From the NCBI GenBank assembly GCA_945861715.1, contig CAMAVK010000005.1:1-54839 (forward strand): 54,839 nt of DNA, read 5' to 3'. The notes beneath the pieces were generated by a model that was not told where the DNA came from, ran no database searches, and saw only the letters and a program-made list of their open reading frames with translations. The DNA is from Candidatus Woesearchaeota archaeon (GTDB lineage: Archaea; Nanobdellota; Nanobdellia; Woesearchaeales; GW2011-AR9). The first letter of the stretch is position 1. Every line of letters begins with the position of its first letter. Of this stretch, positions 7,752 through 16,102 are shown in pieces. A program made the translations under genes and the position numbers.

Positions 7752-8018
7752 ATGATTGAAACGGTAAAAGTATCTTCAAAGGGACAGATCGTTATTCCGG
7801 AACGTATTAGGAATAAATATCATATCACCGAAGGTACAAAATTGATTCTTCGCGAAAGTAAAAATACTCTTATACTGGAGACGGAAACGGAGTTTCTTCA
7901 TGATCTTGAATTGATGGAGAAGCAGAAAGAGAATCTAGGTTGGTTAATGGTTTCTCAAAAGAGTCTTGAAAAGGATTGGCTTAGTGAGGATGAAGAAGAG
8001 AATTGGAAGGATTTGTGA
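7752..8018 (+). CDS. AbrB/MazE-family antitoxin
   Basis: The 88-residue product begins with a swapped-hairpin AbrB DNA-binding domain: VKVSSKGQIVIPERIRNKYH followed by EGTKLIL and an ILETE strand. The C-terminal ~40 residues are acidic and aromatic (LGWLMVSQKS, DWLSEDEEENW), which is typical of the toxin-wrapping tail of an antitoxin. The ATG at 7752 fits the TATA box; the upstream in-frame extension would run through the operator. The MazF-like gene follows after 2 bases. The pair probably represses its own promoter through the inverted repeat just upstream. Confidence 0.88.
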   Translation: MIETVKVSSKGQIVIPERIRNKYHITEGTKLILRESKNTLILETETEFLHDLELMEKQKENLGWLMVSQKSLEKDWLSEDEEENWKDL

Positions 8019-8020
8019 TT

Positions 8021-8356
8021 ATGGTTTCTCGCTATTCTAAAGGTGATGTGATTGTTGTCCCTTTTTCATTTGCCGATTTATCTGGTGTTAAAAAACGTCC
8101 TGCGTTGGTTTTAGCATCGTTACCTGGTGATGATATTGTTATTTGTCAAATTACCGGTAAACTGCTAAGTGATGAGTTTTCAATTTCTCTTTTAGATGGA
8201 GATGTTATTGGTGGAAGTTTGCAAAAGATAAGTTGGATTCGTCCTAATAAAATGTTTACTACAGATAGTTCTATTGTTAGTTATAAAGTTGGTCAGATTA
8301 GTATTTCTAAAATTAAAGATGTTGAGATAGTCTTGGTTGAGTTGTTTACTCGCTGA
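8021..8356 (+). CDS. MazF/PemK-like toxin
   Basis: This 111-residue protein shows the PemK/MazF SH3-like barrel: KGDVIVVPFSFADLSGVKKR followed by PALVLAS, then ICQIT, SWIRPNKMFT and a C-terminal helix. Family members are mRNA endoribonucleases; the basic KKRPALVL turn and the Ser/Thr-rich strands match the usual active-site neighbourhood, although catalysis is inferred. The ATG at 8021 lies 2 bases after the antitoxin stop codon. A TTG at 8003 would overlap the antitoxin gene and is less likely. Confidence 0.82.
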   Translation: MVSRYSKGDVIVVPFSFADLSGVKKRPALVLASLPGDDIVICQITGKLLSDEFSISLLDGDVIGGSLQKISWIRPNKMFTTDSSIVSYKVGQISISKIKDVEIVLVELFTR

Positions 8357-8413
8357 TTTTTACTTTTTATAGTTGGTATTTGAGTTTATTTCATTCGATT
8401 GTGAAATAGTAAT

Positions 8414-8423
8414 GTATATAAAG
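8414..8423 (+). promoter_or_regulatory. TATA box of the surface-protein operon
   Basis: GTATATAAAG lies about 40 bases before the ATG at 8458, and a GGTGAT ribosome-binding site is at 8449-8454. A short leader is expected. No other promoter is evident inside the three abutting genes, so all three may depend on it. Confidence 0.6.
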
Positions 8424-8457
8424 GGCGTTTTCTTCCTTATTTGTATATGGTGATACG

Positions 8458-11400
8458 ATGAGTAGATCTTCCTTTGCTCTTTTTGGACTTGTTCTAGTTG
8501 TCGTTGCGTTAGGTGGTATGTATTTTATGGCGGGATTGCCTTCAGCGGATAGTTCTTCATCTTCAGAGGTTCGATTGGATGGAGTGACTGGTGCTGTGGT
8601 GGGATTCGATATTGGTGGGGCTGGAGGGTTTGATCCTGCTGATATTCACGTTGATCCTGATGTCGATTTAAATGGTGCGAATGATCCTTTACCGTGTGGA
8701 GCAGGCCAATCTTGGATTTCAAGTTCGCATCCTGTTAATTTAGTTAGAACCGGTTGTTGTGCGCATAGTACCGATTGTGTACGTGCTAATGGGGATTGTG
8801 TAGTCAAGAATGGTTTAGTTGGAACTAATGCGATTTGTGGTAGTGGTAGTGATTGGGATGTTTGCGGGGTTGCTAATAATGTTGCGTATAACAAACAGGT
8901 TAATGATTTAAATGATGATGGAACGAAGAGATGCCAATTAAGTAATGGTGTCTATAGTTGGATTGCAGTAGCTGGCGGTGCTGCTGCTGCGGAAGCTGCA
9001 GATGTTAATCAACCAGTTAACACTTGTGATGTGGATGGTGTTAATCAACCTATGGGTTGGGTTGATGGGGATAAAACTGAATTATGTGCTAGGGCGGAAG
9101 CAGATGCAGATCCTGAGTTGATTTCCTGTGATGAAGGTACTCAAGGAGATTATTATAATGCGTATGCATGCGATGAGGGGAAGTGGGTTGGATGTGTTGC
9201 TGGTCATGCAGATCAATTGGTGGATTCCGATAAATTAAGATGTAAGCCTGTTGGACAAAATTTTATGTGGGATGTATGCCCTGATGCAGATCATCATGTT
9301 CCCGTTGCTAATGCACAATCATTTTGTTCGGAAGGTGTTTGGCATGTGTGTTCATCCGACAATGCTGGCGATATGTTTGGGAATGATGAGGCACAGTGTG
9401 TTTGGGTTGACAACATTCAGGGTTGGTCTACTTCTTTTAAAGTTTCTGAAATGAGTGGTTTATATGAACTTTCATTTGTTAAAAATGTTTTACCCAAATC
9501 CCTTTGGTTTCATAATACTAATTTAGGAATTGTTTCTTTGACTGATGAGGGAACTGCTCAGGTAAGTACTCATGCGACTTTACATTTAACACTTCCTAAT
9601 CCTCGTTTAGTTACAGTTCCTTCTGTTTCTGTTTTAGCAAGCGAAGCTTCTTTAGAATCTTTGGAACAGGTTAATGGAAATGGTATTTTTATGTATCAAT
9701 ATCAGGAAGGGTCTCCCAAGAAAGTAAGTGCTATTTTACTTAAAAAATTTGATGGTAGTCATTATTTTGATGTTAATTTAGGTGCGTTTGCACGAAATTT
9801 GCTTCAAGGTCGTCATTTAGCGTTTGTACTTGACGGAGAATATTATTTATTGTCTCATCCGGCAGGTGATTTACTTGCCCCAAGTCAAGTCATTGTCACT
9901 CATTTTCCTACCATGGATACTTTTTCAGCTCGAGTTGCTGGGGCCAATTGGTATCAGTTTGAAGTCTTAGGTAATAAGAAGGTGGCATTTAGAATAGATG
10001 AACAAAATAGAAAAGTTATTTTTCAAAGTATGGATGTTGGGGAACAAGTTCAAGCTTATCCTGTTCCTTATAACTTAACTGCACGATTTGAAGTTGGTTT
10101 TGCATCCGATTCTCCTGTTTCATTAGAGGATTCTGGTTCTGCTCTTATTACTGTTTGTTCTCAAGATAATAGTCATGATATTCAAATTATGCAGTCTTGT
10201 GTTACTAATCCCCGTGATCAACTTGTTCCGTTTGTAACTTTGCAAAAAGATGTTATTTCATCCTTCGGGGATATTGGATTTCTTTACCAATATATTGATG
10301 TACCTGCTGCTGAAGGTCAAGTTGCATCTCATACTAAACAAGGGTATTTGTTTAAAGTATTTTTGCCTGGAGCCGATTCTGTTCATCCTTTGAATTTGAA
10401 TTATAATGATCTTATTACTGCAGCTACAGATGGTAAACGAGTTGCACTTCGATTTGGTGGTAAAGTGTATCTTTTAGAGCATCAAAAAGCAGATATTTTT
10501 TCAATGGGTTCCTTGAAACTTGTGTATTATGGGGAGTTTGGAAAACAAGAATTCATTGCTTCCGGTAATGAAAGGAGGGTTGAGTTTACGGTACCTGAGG
10601 GTAAAATATACATTGAGCGAGGGTTGAATTCTCCACCTCCGCCATTTAAAGTTTGGACACAAACAACGGCGCAACTTGGGCAAATGGATTTTGATGTTGG
10701 ATTTTCTTCGTCAATGAATTCTCTTGCTCCTCTACTGGTTGCTAATCCTGGGTTTGGATCTGTTGTAAAGGATGTGTCTGACATTTCACGTAATGAGATC
10801 TTGTTTAAAGTGAAGTTAACTGGTTTGCCTGGCACTGTATTGCCTTTACCATATCGGGTTCCGGTTTCAAATGTTCAACCCAATAAACCAAAAGTAGTAT
10901 TTTATTATGATGCGGCAACACGATCCGGCCAAGATTACGTGAAAAACGTGAAGATGTTTAAGTTTTTTGATGTTGGGTCTAATGCGGGTCAAGGAGAATC
11001 ATTTGCATTTAATGATGCTTTTTTAGACACGTTTACTTCTGGTAAGGATCTTAGTTTGAAATTTGGTGAATCGTATTACTTGTTGTCATATAGTGGAGAA
11101 GAAGGTGGCTACTTCAGTTTGGATAATCTTCAGTTGAACTCAATTGATGGGCAAAATCCGTTTGAAGGCGTATCAGATATCGAAACGGTGACACGAAGTT
11201 TTGTTGTTTCAGAAGGGGTTATCACTGTTAAGGTTGATGATGCAACTGGAAGAATTTCGTTTGCATCCCGTACTGCCGAGCAAGTAAATCAACAAGATGT
11301 TGCTCAACTTGAAAGTGATGAAATTTATGCTGTTTCGTTGCTTGCAGATACCAGTGCACTTGTTGCAGGGAATAGTTATAGTGTGTGTGATAATGATGAT

Positions 11401-12168
11401 ACTGCACAACTTGAGAATAGCGTACGAGTTTGTCAGAATGGCGGAAATTTTGAGTTGCTCGAAATTCAACAGCCAACTATTGATTATTTAAATGGGTATC
11501 TTGTGAATTATAACGGTCGTAATGCGGATGGTAAGAAAGTTGTTACTTTCCAAAAGATTTTCCCTTTTACATTTAATAGTGAAAAGAGTTATCCTAGTTT
11601 TGCTCGGGCAGGTACCAGAGTAACAGAAGGTCAGGCAAGCGCATATACTTGGGGAGATGTGTATTTTGAATTAACGGCAAGTGACCCGCGGTTATTGTCA
11701 TCGTATGCCTTACGTATTATTCCTGGTGGTGAAACGTTACCAATTACTAATGTGAAAACTAATCGGTTGGAGTTATCAAACGGGACTATTATTTTGGGTG
11801 AGAAGTTATTGTACTTAGAACAAAGTTTTGATGCTGAGTACAATATTGGGTTGAGATTGAAAGCGGAACCATATGCGCTTATATCAGCTGCGGGTGTTAA
11901 TATTACTCGTGGTGTTGCATTACCTGATGGTTTGTTAGGGTACATAACCCAAGTGGGTGGAACTCCTTTTAAGGTAGTTCCTGAAGCAAGACCTAATCTT
12001 GCATCCGTGTTACTGCCTATTTCCGTTTCGTCCTTAGATGATCCAGCGATTCCTTATTTTTATGGTCGTCTTGCAAATGATTCAAGTGTTAATATGTTGT
12101 TGCCTACGGGTGAGTCAATTGAGATTCATGTTCTGAATTCTACTGATGGAAAGATTGAGGTTCGATAA
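8458..12168 (+). CDS. Giant Cys-rich secreted/surface protein with ~200-residue repeats
   Basis: The protein is 1236 residues. A hydrophobic segment at ~6-26 is a signal anchor or signal peptide, followed by a Ser-rich spacer. Residues ~75-320 are rich in Cys in spaced pairs (CGAGQSW, GCCAHSTDCV), so disulfide-stabilised modules outside the cell are likely. The rest consists of beta-rich modules in which a marker string recurs about every 200 residues: HLAFVLDGEYYLLSH (~453), RVALRFGGKVYLLEH (~660), DLSLKFGESYYLLSY (~863) and a weaker WGDVYFELTAS (~1065). No enzyme motif is seen. The stop codon touches the start of the next gene. I infer an envelope or adhesion role; the family is not recognised. 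Confidence 0.75.
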   Translation: MSRSSFALFGLVLVVVALGGMYFMAGLPSADSSSSSEVRLDGVTGAVVGFDIGGAGGFDPADIHVDPDVDLNGANDPLPCGAGQSWISSSHPVNLVRTGCCAHSTDCVRANGDCVVKNGLVGTNAICGSGSDWDVCGVANNVAYNKQVNDLNDDGTKRCQLSNGVYSWIAVAGGAAAAEAADVNQPVNTCDVDGVNQPMGWVDGDKTELCARAEADADPELISCDEGTQGDYYNAYACDEGKWVGCVAGHADQLVDSDKLRCKPVGQNFMWDVCPDADHHVPVANAQSFCSEGVWHVCSSDNAGDMFGNDEAQCVWVDNIQGWSTSFKVSEMSGLYELSFVKNVLPKSLWFHNTNLGIVSLTDEGTAQVSTHATLHLTLPNPRLVTVPSVSVLASEASLESLEQVNGNGIFMYQYQEGSPKKVSAILLKKFDGSHYFDVNLGAFARNLLQGRHLAFVLDGEYYLLSHPAGDLLAPSQVIVTHFPTMDTFSARVAGANWYQFEVLGNKKVAFRIDEQNRKVIFQSMDVGEQVQAYPVPYNLTARFEVGFASDSPVSLEDSGSALITVCSQDNSHDIQIMQSCVTNPRDQLVPFVTLQKDVISSFGDIGFLYQYIDVPAAEGQVASHTKQGYLFKVFLPGADSVHPLNLNYNDLITAATDGKRVALRFGGKVYLLEHQKADIFSMGSLKLVYYGEFGKQEFIASGNERRVEFTVPEGKIYIERGLNSPPPPFKVWTQTTAQLGQMDFDVGFSSSMNSLAPLLVANPGFGSVVKDVSDISRNEILFKVKLTGLPGTVLPLPYRVPVSNVQPNKPKVVFYYDAATRSGQDYVKNVKMFKFFDVGSNAGQGESFAFNDAFLDTFTSGKDLSLKFGESYYLLSYSGEEGGYFSLDNLQLNSIDGQNPFEGVSDIETVTRSFVVSEGVITVKVDDATGRISFASRTAEQVNQQDVAQLESDEIYAVSLLADTSALVAGNSYSVCDNDDTAQLENSVRVCQNGGNFELLEIQQPTIDYLNGYLVNYNGRNADGKKVVTFQKIFPFTFNSEKSYPSFARAGTRVTEGQASAYTWGDVYFELTASDPRLLSSYALRIIPGGETLPITNVKTNRLELSNGTIILGEKLLYLEQSFDAEYNIGLRLKAEPYALISAAGVNITRGVALPDGLLGYITQVGGTPFKVVPEARPNLASVLLPISVSSLDDPAIPYFYGRLANDSSVNMLLPTGESIEIHVLNSTDGKIEVR

Positions 12169-13683
12169 ATGGTAAAGGCAACGAAGAAAAAAACGGGACG
12201 GGTTAGTTCTTCCAAATCTGAAGCAGTTATTTCCCCTCGAATTTCGCCAACGAATAAATTGAATTATAAGGCTCGGTCTGTTGTTGTTGGAGCAAGTAGT
12301 CGGGTGCGTGAGAGTAAGGATGAGGGTGATTCGGGCAGTTCGAAAAATCATTCTTCACTTGGTGCGCGTATTGCGATTTCTCTTATTGCCGTGCTTGTTA
12401 TCATTATTGCTGGAATTTATTTATCGGTTACGTTTGCGGGTAAAGCAATAGAGACGCCTCAGGCGGAGGCGGTGAGTTTTGATGCGATGGGATCTGAACA
12501 AGTGTTGATCTCAGCTTTTGATTTCGCTGCAGCAGGTCCGCCTTTTGATTTTTTGGTTACGGCATCTAAGATCCAAGGGGCACTTGTTAATCCTGTGCCT
12601 GTCAAGTTGCGTTTAACAATGACTATGGATGAAAAAGATATGTTTCATTATCAATTGAACTTTGTTAATGCTCAAGGTGGTCTTGGGTCATTGTTAGGCC
12701 AAGGTTTGCTTGGGCCTGATGTATTATCTATGGAAGGGATATATGTGAATGATGATGATGTGGCGGATATTGCATTGTCTCTTGAAGGTCCTTATGTTCG
12801 TATTACTAATTTGAATTATGTTACCCCTGAAGCGGCTACGATTGAACAAGTTACAGTTGGGGCAGATGATGGAAGTGGAGCTGGACGAGTTATTAGTCAT
12901 GCGAGTGTGATTAATGCGGCTGCTGGTACGAAGTTTGTGACCATGTTTTATATTAATTCAACTGCGCGTCCGGCAGTGTCATTTGTATGGCAAAATGAAT
13001 CTGATATAGTTGAAGTTGTTGAAGTAGGGGGCAATGAGAGTTCGGTTGCGTATGCATTGAATTGGACTCCAGGTATTGAGCGAGGTTCTGTTCCGTTTAC
13101 CATCACTGCTCAAGTTGATCAAGAGTATAGTGAGAAACAATTTGTGATGGCAGTTGGTGGGGTTGAGTATAGTTTACTTAATAATGACGGGAGTGTACGT
13201 TTAGAGATGTATCATGATGCAAATGGTGCGCCGTGGGCTCATTATCAGTTGGCTGCGAGTGCTGCGTTGCAGCCTTTGCTTGCTCCTTGTGGAGGGTTTC
13301 CGGAGCTGAGTACTCTTGCTGATTCGATTGCTACTGTTTATAGCTACGATGCTGGGGTACAACAGTGGAGATCAGGAATTCCATCCAACTTTGGTGCTCT
13401 TCGTGTAGGTAAGGGGTATTTAGTGAAACTCAAGGATGGTGTAGCGCTTGATGTTCGATATGCATGTACTGATGAGGCAATGCCGCCTGTTGAGACTCGA
13501 CTTAAAATAGGGTGGAATTTGATTTCGTTTGGTGGAAAAACTGTGCGAGATCCGTCGATGCTTATTGCTCCGGTTGGAACGCAAATTCGTTTAGTTTTTG
13601 AGGCAACTCCGAGTGGTATCATTCCGGATGTTCCATTAGATAGTTTGGATCCTGGTCGAGTGTATTGGGTGAAGGTGCATTAA
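12169..13683 (+). CDS. Membrane-anchored surface protein with C-terminal GWNLIS domain
   Basis: This 504-residue protein has a basic, Ser-rich cytoplasmic tail of ~65 residues, a single transmembrane helix (67-90) and a large external part. That part contains beta-sandwich-like sections (DFLVTASKIQGALVNPVPVK; NSTARPAVSFVWQNESD) and ends with two copies of a small repeat typical of archaeal surface proteins, including LKIGWNLISFGG near 445. Potential N-glycosylation sites are frequent. Its ATG follows the previous stop codon with no gap, so it is co-translated with the giant protein and probably belongs to the same envelope complex. Anchoring by the N-terminus leaves the C-terminus outside. 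The exact function is unknown. Confidence 0.75.
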   Translation: MVKATKKKTGRVSSSKSEAVISPRISPTNKLNYKARSVVVGASSRVRESKDEGDSGSSKNHSSLGARIAISLIAVLVIIIAGIYLSVTFAGKAIETPQAEAVSFDAMGSEQVLISAFDFAAAGPPFDFLVTASKIQGALVNPVPVKLRLTMTMDEKDMFHYQLNFVNAQGGLGSLLGQGLLGPDVLSMEGIYVNDDDVADIALSLEGPYVRITNLNYVTPEAATIEQVTVGADDGSGAGRVISHASVINAAAGTKFVTMFYINSTARPAVSFVWQNESDIVEVVEVGGNESSVAYALNWTPGIERGSVPFTITAQVDQEYSEKQFVMAVGGVEYSLLNNDGSVRLEMYHDANGAPWAHYQLAASAALQPLLAPCGGFPELSTLADSIATVYSYDAGVQQWRSGIPSNFGALRVGKGYLVKLKDGVALDVRYACTDEAMPPVETRLKIGWNLISFGGKTVRDPSMLIAPVGTQIRLVFEATPSGIIPDVPLDSLDPGRVYWVKVH

Positions 13684-13684
13684 G

Positions 13685-14875
13685 ATGGCTAGGGCGCAGA
13701 ATATTCGTTTTGTTATTGGAATGATTTTTGTTTTTGTTTTTGGTGGTGTGGTTTCATTTGTTGCGGCGGTTGAGGCTCCCCCCAATCTAGTTAATCATCA
13801 ATTTTATGGGAATGTGTATTGGGATGCGAATATAACTGTGGCTCCTACCCAAGTTGATGCGCGTCTTGTGGATTCTACTTTTTCAAGTCTGATTCAAGAA
13901 ATTCATTGTACTGAGGTTCTTTGTAGCGCAACGTATGGACAAGCTGCTGATAATATTTTGCGTGTTCAAGGGAGTAATAATGGTTTGCCGGTGACATTCT
14001 TTTTAGGAGAGAAACAAGTTACGCAGGTAACATATAAAGGTGGAGAGGCTCAAGCGCTGGATTTGAACATTGCAACTACTCCAATATCATGTACTCCAAA
14101 TCCGGATTGTACGGAGTGGACAGGTTGTTTGAATGATAAGCAAAATCGCAGTTGTTATGATGTGAATAAATGCGGTCCAGCTGCAGGATGGAATAAAACT
14201 GAGGAGCAAGGATGTGGGGCTAACTCGGAAGCGTCACGATCGCGCAGTAATTCTGCAAATGCAACTTCTGGTTCTTCATCGAGTGGCTGCTCTATGACTT
14301 GGGGTTGTTCGTTGTGGTCGCTTTGTGTTGGATCCGAACAACGTCGAGTGTGTTCTCGCTCTGATGTGTGTGGGGCAAGTGCAATATTTAGTGCGAAGCC
14401 TGAGGAGTCCAAGGTGTGTGGAAGTGGGACGGGTGGTACGTCTTCAACTGGTTCGTCTGGTTTACCGGTTACATCAAATACTGCGGTTGCAGAAACATGT
14501 TTTGACGGTGTGTTGAATCAAGATGAACGTGGCATTGATTGTGGTGGTGCGTGTAAGCCTTGTCCTGAGAAGAAAGTAGCCGCGTCTGTTGTTGCGGAAT
14601 CTAGTAATACCTTACTCATTGCTGGGGTTTCAATTCTTGCTATTTTGGTTATTGGTTTAATTGTATTTTTGATTATTCATAAGAAGAAAGTTGCAGCTAT
14701 AAGTGGTAGTGGGTCATCTGGTTCGTCTGTGTTAACTGCTTCTATTATTTCTCAACTTGATTTTGCATATGCAAAGGGTGAGGCGTCTGGTATGAGTCGA
14801 GGGGATGTAACTGCGAAACTTACTGAGAAGGGTTGGGATACAGAGATGTTGGAAGAGTATTTGATTAGTAAATGA
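13685..14875 (+). CDS. Cys-rich surface protein with TSP1-like modules and C-terminal membrane anchor
   Basis: The 396-residue protein has a signal peptide (~8-29), a beta domain (~35-130), two Cys/Trp modules resembling thrombospondin type-1 repeats (CTPNPDCTEWTGC at 136-148; CSMTWGCSLWSLC at 202-214) and a CFDGVLNQDERGIDCGGAC motif (272-290) of the kind common in secreted proteins. A Ser/Gly linker, a transmembrane helix (309-331), a basic stop-transfer (HKKK) and a small helical cytoplasmic tail follow. TSP1-like modules usually bind glycans or proteins. It starts one base after the previous stop codon and closes the three-gene surface operon. Adhesion or cell-cell contact is a reasonable inference. 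Confidence 0.78.
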   Translation: MARAQNIRFVIGMIFVFVFGGVVSFVAAVEAPPNLVNHQFYGNVYWDANITVAPTQVDARLVDSTFSSLIQEIHCTEVLCSATYGQAADNILRVQGSNNGLPVTFFLGEKQVTQVTYKGGEAQALDLNIATTPISCTPNPDCTEWTGCLNDKQNRSCYDVNKCGPAAGWNKTEEQGCGANSEASRSRSNSANATSGSSSSGCSMTWGCSLWSLCVGSEQRRVCSRSDVCGASAIFSAKPEESKVCGSGTGGTSSTGSSGLPVTSNTAVAETCFDGVLNQDERGIDCGGACKPCPEKKVAASVVAESSNTLLIAGVSILAILVIGLIVFLIIHKKKVAAISGSGSSGSSVLTASIISQLDFAYAKGEASGMSRGDVTAKLTEKGWDTEMLEEYLISK

Positions 14876-14896
14876 GTTTGTAATCTTGGTCAAAAG

Positions 14897-14908
14897 CTTT
14901 TTAAATAA
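14897..14908 (+). promoter_or_regulatory. TATA-like box upstream of rpl34e-rpl14e
   Basis: CTTTTTAAATAA is followed by about 200 bases without an open reading frame before L34e, so it may give a long leader. A second weak AT-rich element (TTATAGAAAATATAT) lies at about 15079-15093, and GAGGT at 15097 is the ribosome-binding site. Confidence 0.4.
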
Positions 14909-15107
14909 CTCTTGTTTTAGTTCTTTTATCCTTATTTTGTTAAGGGTGTCCCTTTTATTAAGAGTTCATGGGGGATAAAATCTTTGAGGCAACTCGGATT
15001 AGAAAAATGTAATGCGCTTATTGTAAGATGAGTGTTGTATGTTGAGTCTATTCTTTGGTCGCTTTTAGATTATTAATCAGTTATAGAAAATATATGTGAG
15101 GTAAACT

Positions 15108-15386
15108 ATGGTACGTGGTCAATTTAAGTCAAGACAACGGTTTCGAAAGGTTCAAGTTCGAACTCCGGGTAGTAAAACAGTAGTTCATTATCGAGAGCGA
15201 AAGCCTCAAGCAGCATCTTGTGCTGGTTGCGGTCGAATTTTAGCCGGAGTTCCTCGTGAGCTTCCATCAGTTATGAAGAATTTGCCAAAGACGGCAAAGA
15301 GACCTGAGAGACCATTTGGTGGTATGCTTTGTTCTCCTTGTATGAGAATGATGTTTCAATTAAAAGCACGGGGTGAGTCACAATGA
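15108..15386 (+). CDS. rpl34e: Large ribosomal subunit protein L34e (eL34)
   Basis: The 92-residue protein matches archaeal L34e along its length: a basic N-terminus (RSRQRF-like GQFKSRQRFRKVQVRTPG), a CAGCG zinc knuckle at ~39-43, the RELPSVMKNLPKTAKRPERP stretch and a second CSPC pair at ~76-79. The four Cys form the zinc ribbon. It binds 23S rRNA in the large subunit. GAGGT lies 7 bases before the ATG. The next gene overlaps its stop (ATGA). In other archaea L34e and L14e are also near neighbours, often with cmk between them; no kinase gene is present here. Confidence 0.95.
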   Translation: MVRGQFKSRQRFRKVQVRTPGSKTVVHYRERKPQAASCAGCGRILAGVPRELPSVMKNLPKTAKRPERPFGGMLCSPCMRMMFQLKARGESQ

Positions 15387-15784
15387 GTTTATTTGAAGTA
15401 GGTAGACTTTGCATTAAGGTTGCTGGTCGTGACGCAGGTCGAACGTGTGTTGTGGTTGAACAAGTTGACAATATTTTTGTTGTTGTTGATGGGGATGTTC
15501 GACGCAAGAAAGTCAATATCAAACATCTTGAACCTATGGCTGAAGTTGTTGAGATATCTGATAAAGCTAGTCTTAGTGAAATTCAAAAGTTGTTTGAATC
15601 AAAAGGTCTTCCTGTTTGGCGACACACTGCTAAGAAAGTTAGTCCACGACCTATGCAAGTTCGTGCTCACGCTCGAAAGGCAGCAGCTAGTGGTTCTAAA
15701 CCTAAGGTTGCTAAGGCTGTAAAGGTTGAAGCTGCTAAAGTAGAAGCTAAGCCTGCTGCGAAGAAAGCTGCTAAGAAAGAGTAA
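15383..15784 (+). CDS. rpl14e: Large ribosomal subunit protein L14e (eL14) with Lys/Ala tail
   Basis: The 133-residue protein starts with the KOW-type SH3 barrel of L14e (FEVGRLCIKVAGRDAGR, CVVVEQVDNIFVVVDG, VRRKKVNIKHLEP, residues ~4-52). The core family is about 80-95 residues. The extra ~40 residues form a low-complexity Ala/Lys tail (AAKVEAKPAAKKAAKKE) resembling histone-like or bacterial rRNA-binding tails and probably contact RNA. Its start overlaps the L34e stop by 4 bases. T-rich DNA after the stop may terminate the two-gene operon. Confidence 0.93.
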   Translation: MSLFEVGRLCIKVAGRDAGRTCVVVEQVDNIFVVVDGDVRRKKVNIKHLEPMAEVVEISDKASLSEIQKLFESKGLPVWRHTAKKVSPRPMQVRAHARKAAASGSKPKVAKAVKVEAAKVEAKPAAKKAAKKE

Positions 15785-15905
15785 GTTTGTTTCTTTTTTT
15801 ATTTTTATTTATGTTCATTTCTGAGGTTTTATCACAACTTATTTTAGTGTTTTTTTATATTGAGAAGCAATTGGTACTCATAATAAAAAAAAGAAAAATT
15901 TTACA

Positions 15906-16102
15906 AGAAAGACAGCAAGAAAGCCTCGACCTCCTAGGTCGAGGATGAATTGCCGTAAACCGCTGTCTTTCTGTTCAAGAAAATCAAAGATTTTCTGACC
16001 TGAAACTCATCAGAGTTTCATGTTCCGAAAACTCGCCAGAGTAGCGAGGGGCGTAAAGCCCCGACCTATGGTCTGGGATAGTTCCGAGTAGGCGAGTTTT
16101 CG
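15906..16102. repeat. Cluster of five or more hairpins without coding capacity (candidate palindromic element or structured RNA)
   Basis: The gap after L14e has no gene but is packed with perfect inverted repeats. AGAAAGACAGC (15906-15916) pairs with 15962-15972 and encloses a 9-bp hairpin CCTCGACCT/AGGTCGAGG (15924-15944). Small hairpins follow at 15978-15996 (8 bp, loop AAA) and 16001-16020 (8 bp, loop ATCA). A 12-bp arm CGAAAACTCGCC (16026-16037) pairs with 16091-16102 and encloses GGGGC/GCCCC (16048-16062) and GACC/GGTC (16063-16073). The AAGCCTCGACC...GGTCGAGGATGAATTG layout resembles the subterminal hairpins of IS200/IS605 elements, but no tnpA or tnpB is present. It ends exactly at the stop codon of the J-domain gene. 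Confidence 0.65.

Noticed and set aside
14876-15107. Small RNA gene between the surface operon and L34e
   Set aside because: I saw no convincing C/D or H/ACA boxes, long stem or conserved tRNA arms; only a TATA-like box and leader remain.
15906-16102. Complete IS200/IS605 element
   Set aside because: No tnpA or tnpB frame exists in or next to the hairpin cluster; only end-like hairpins are present.
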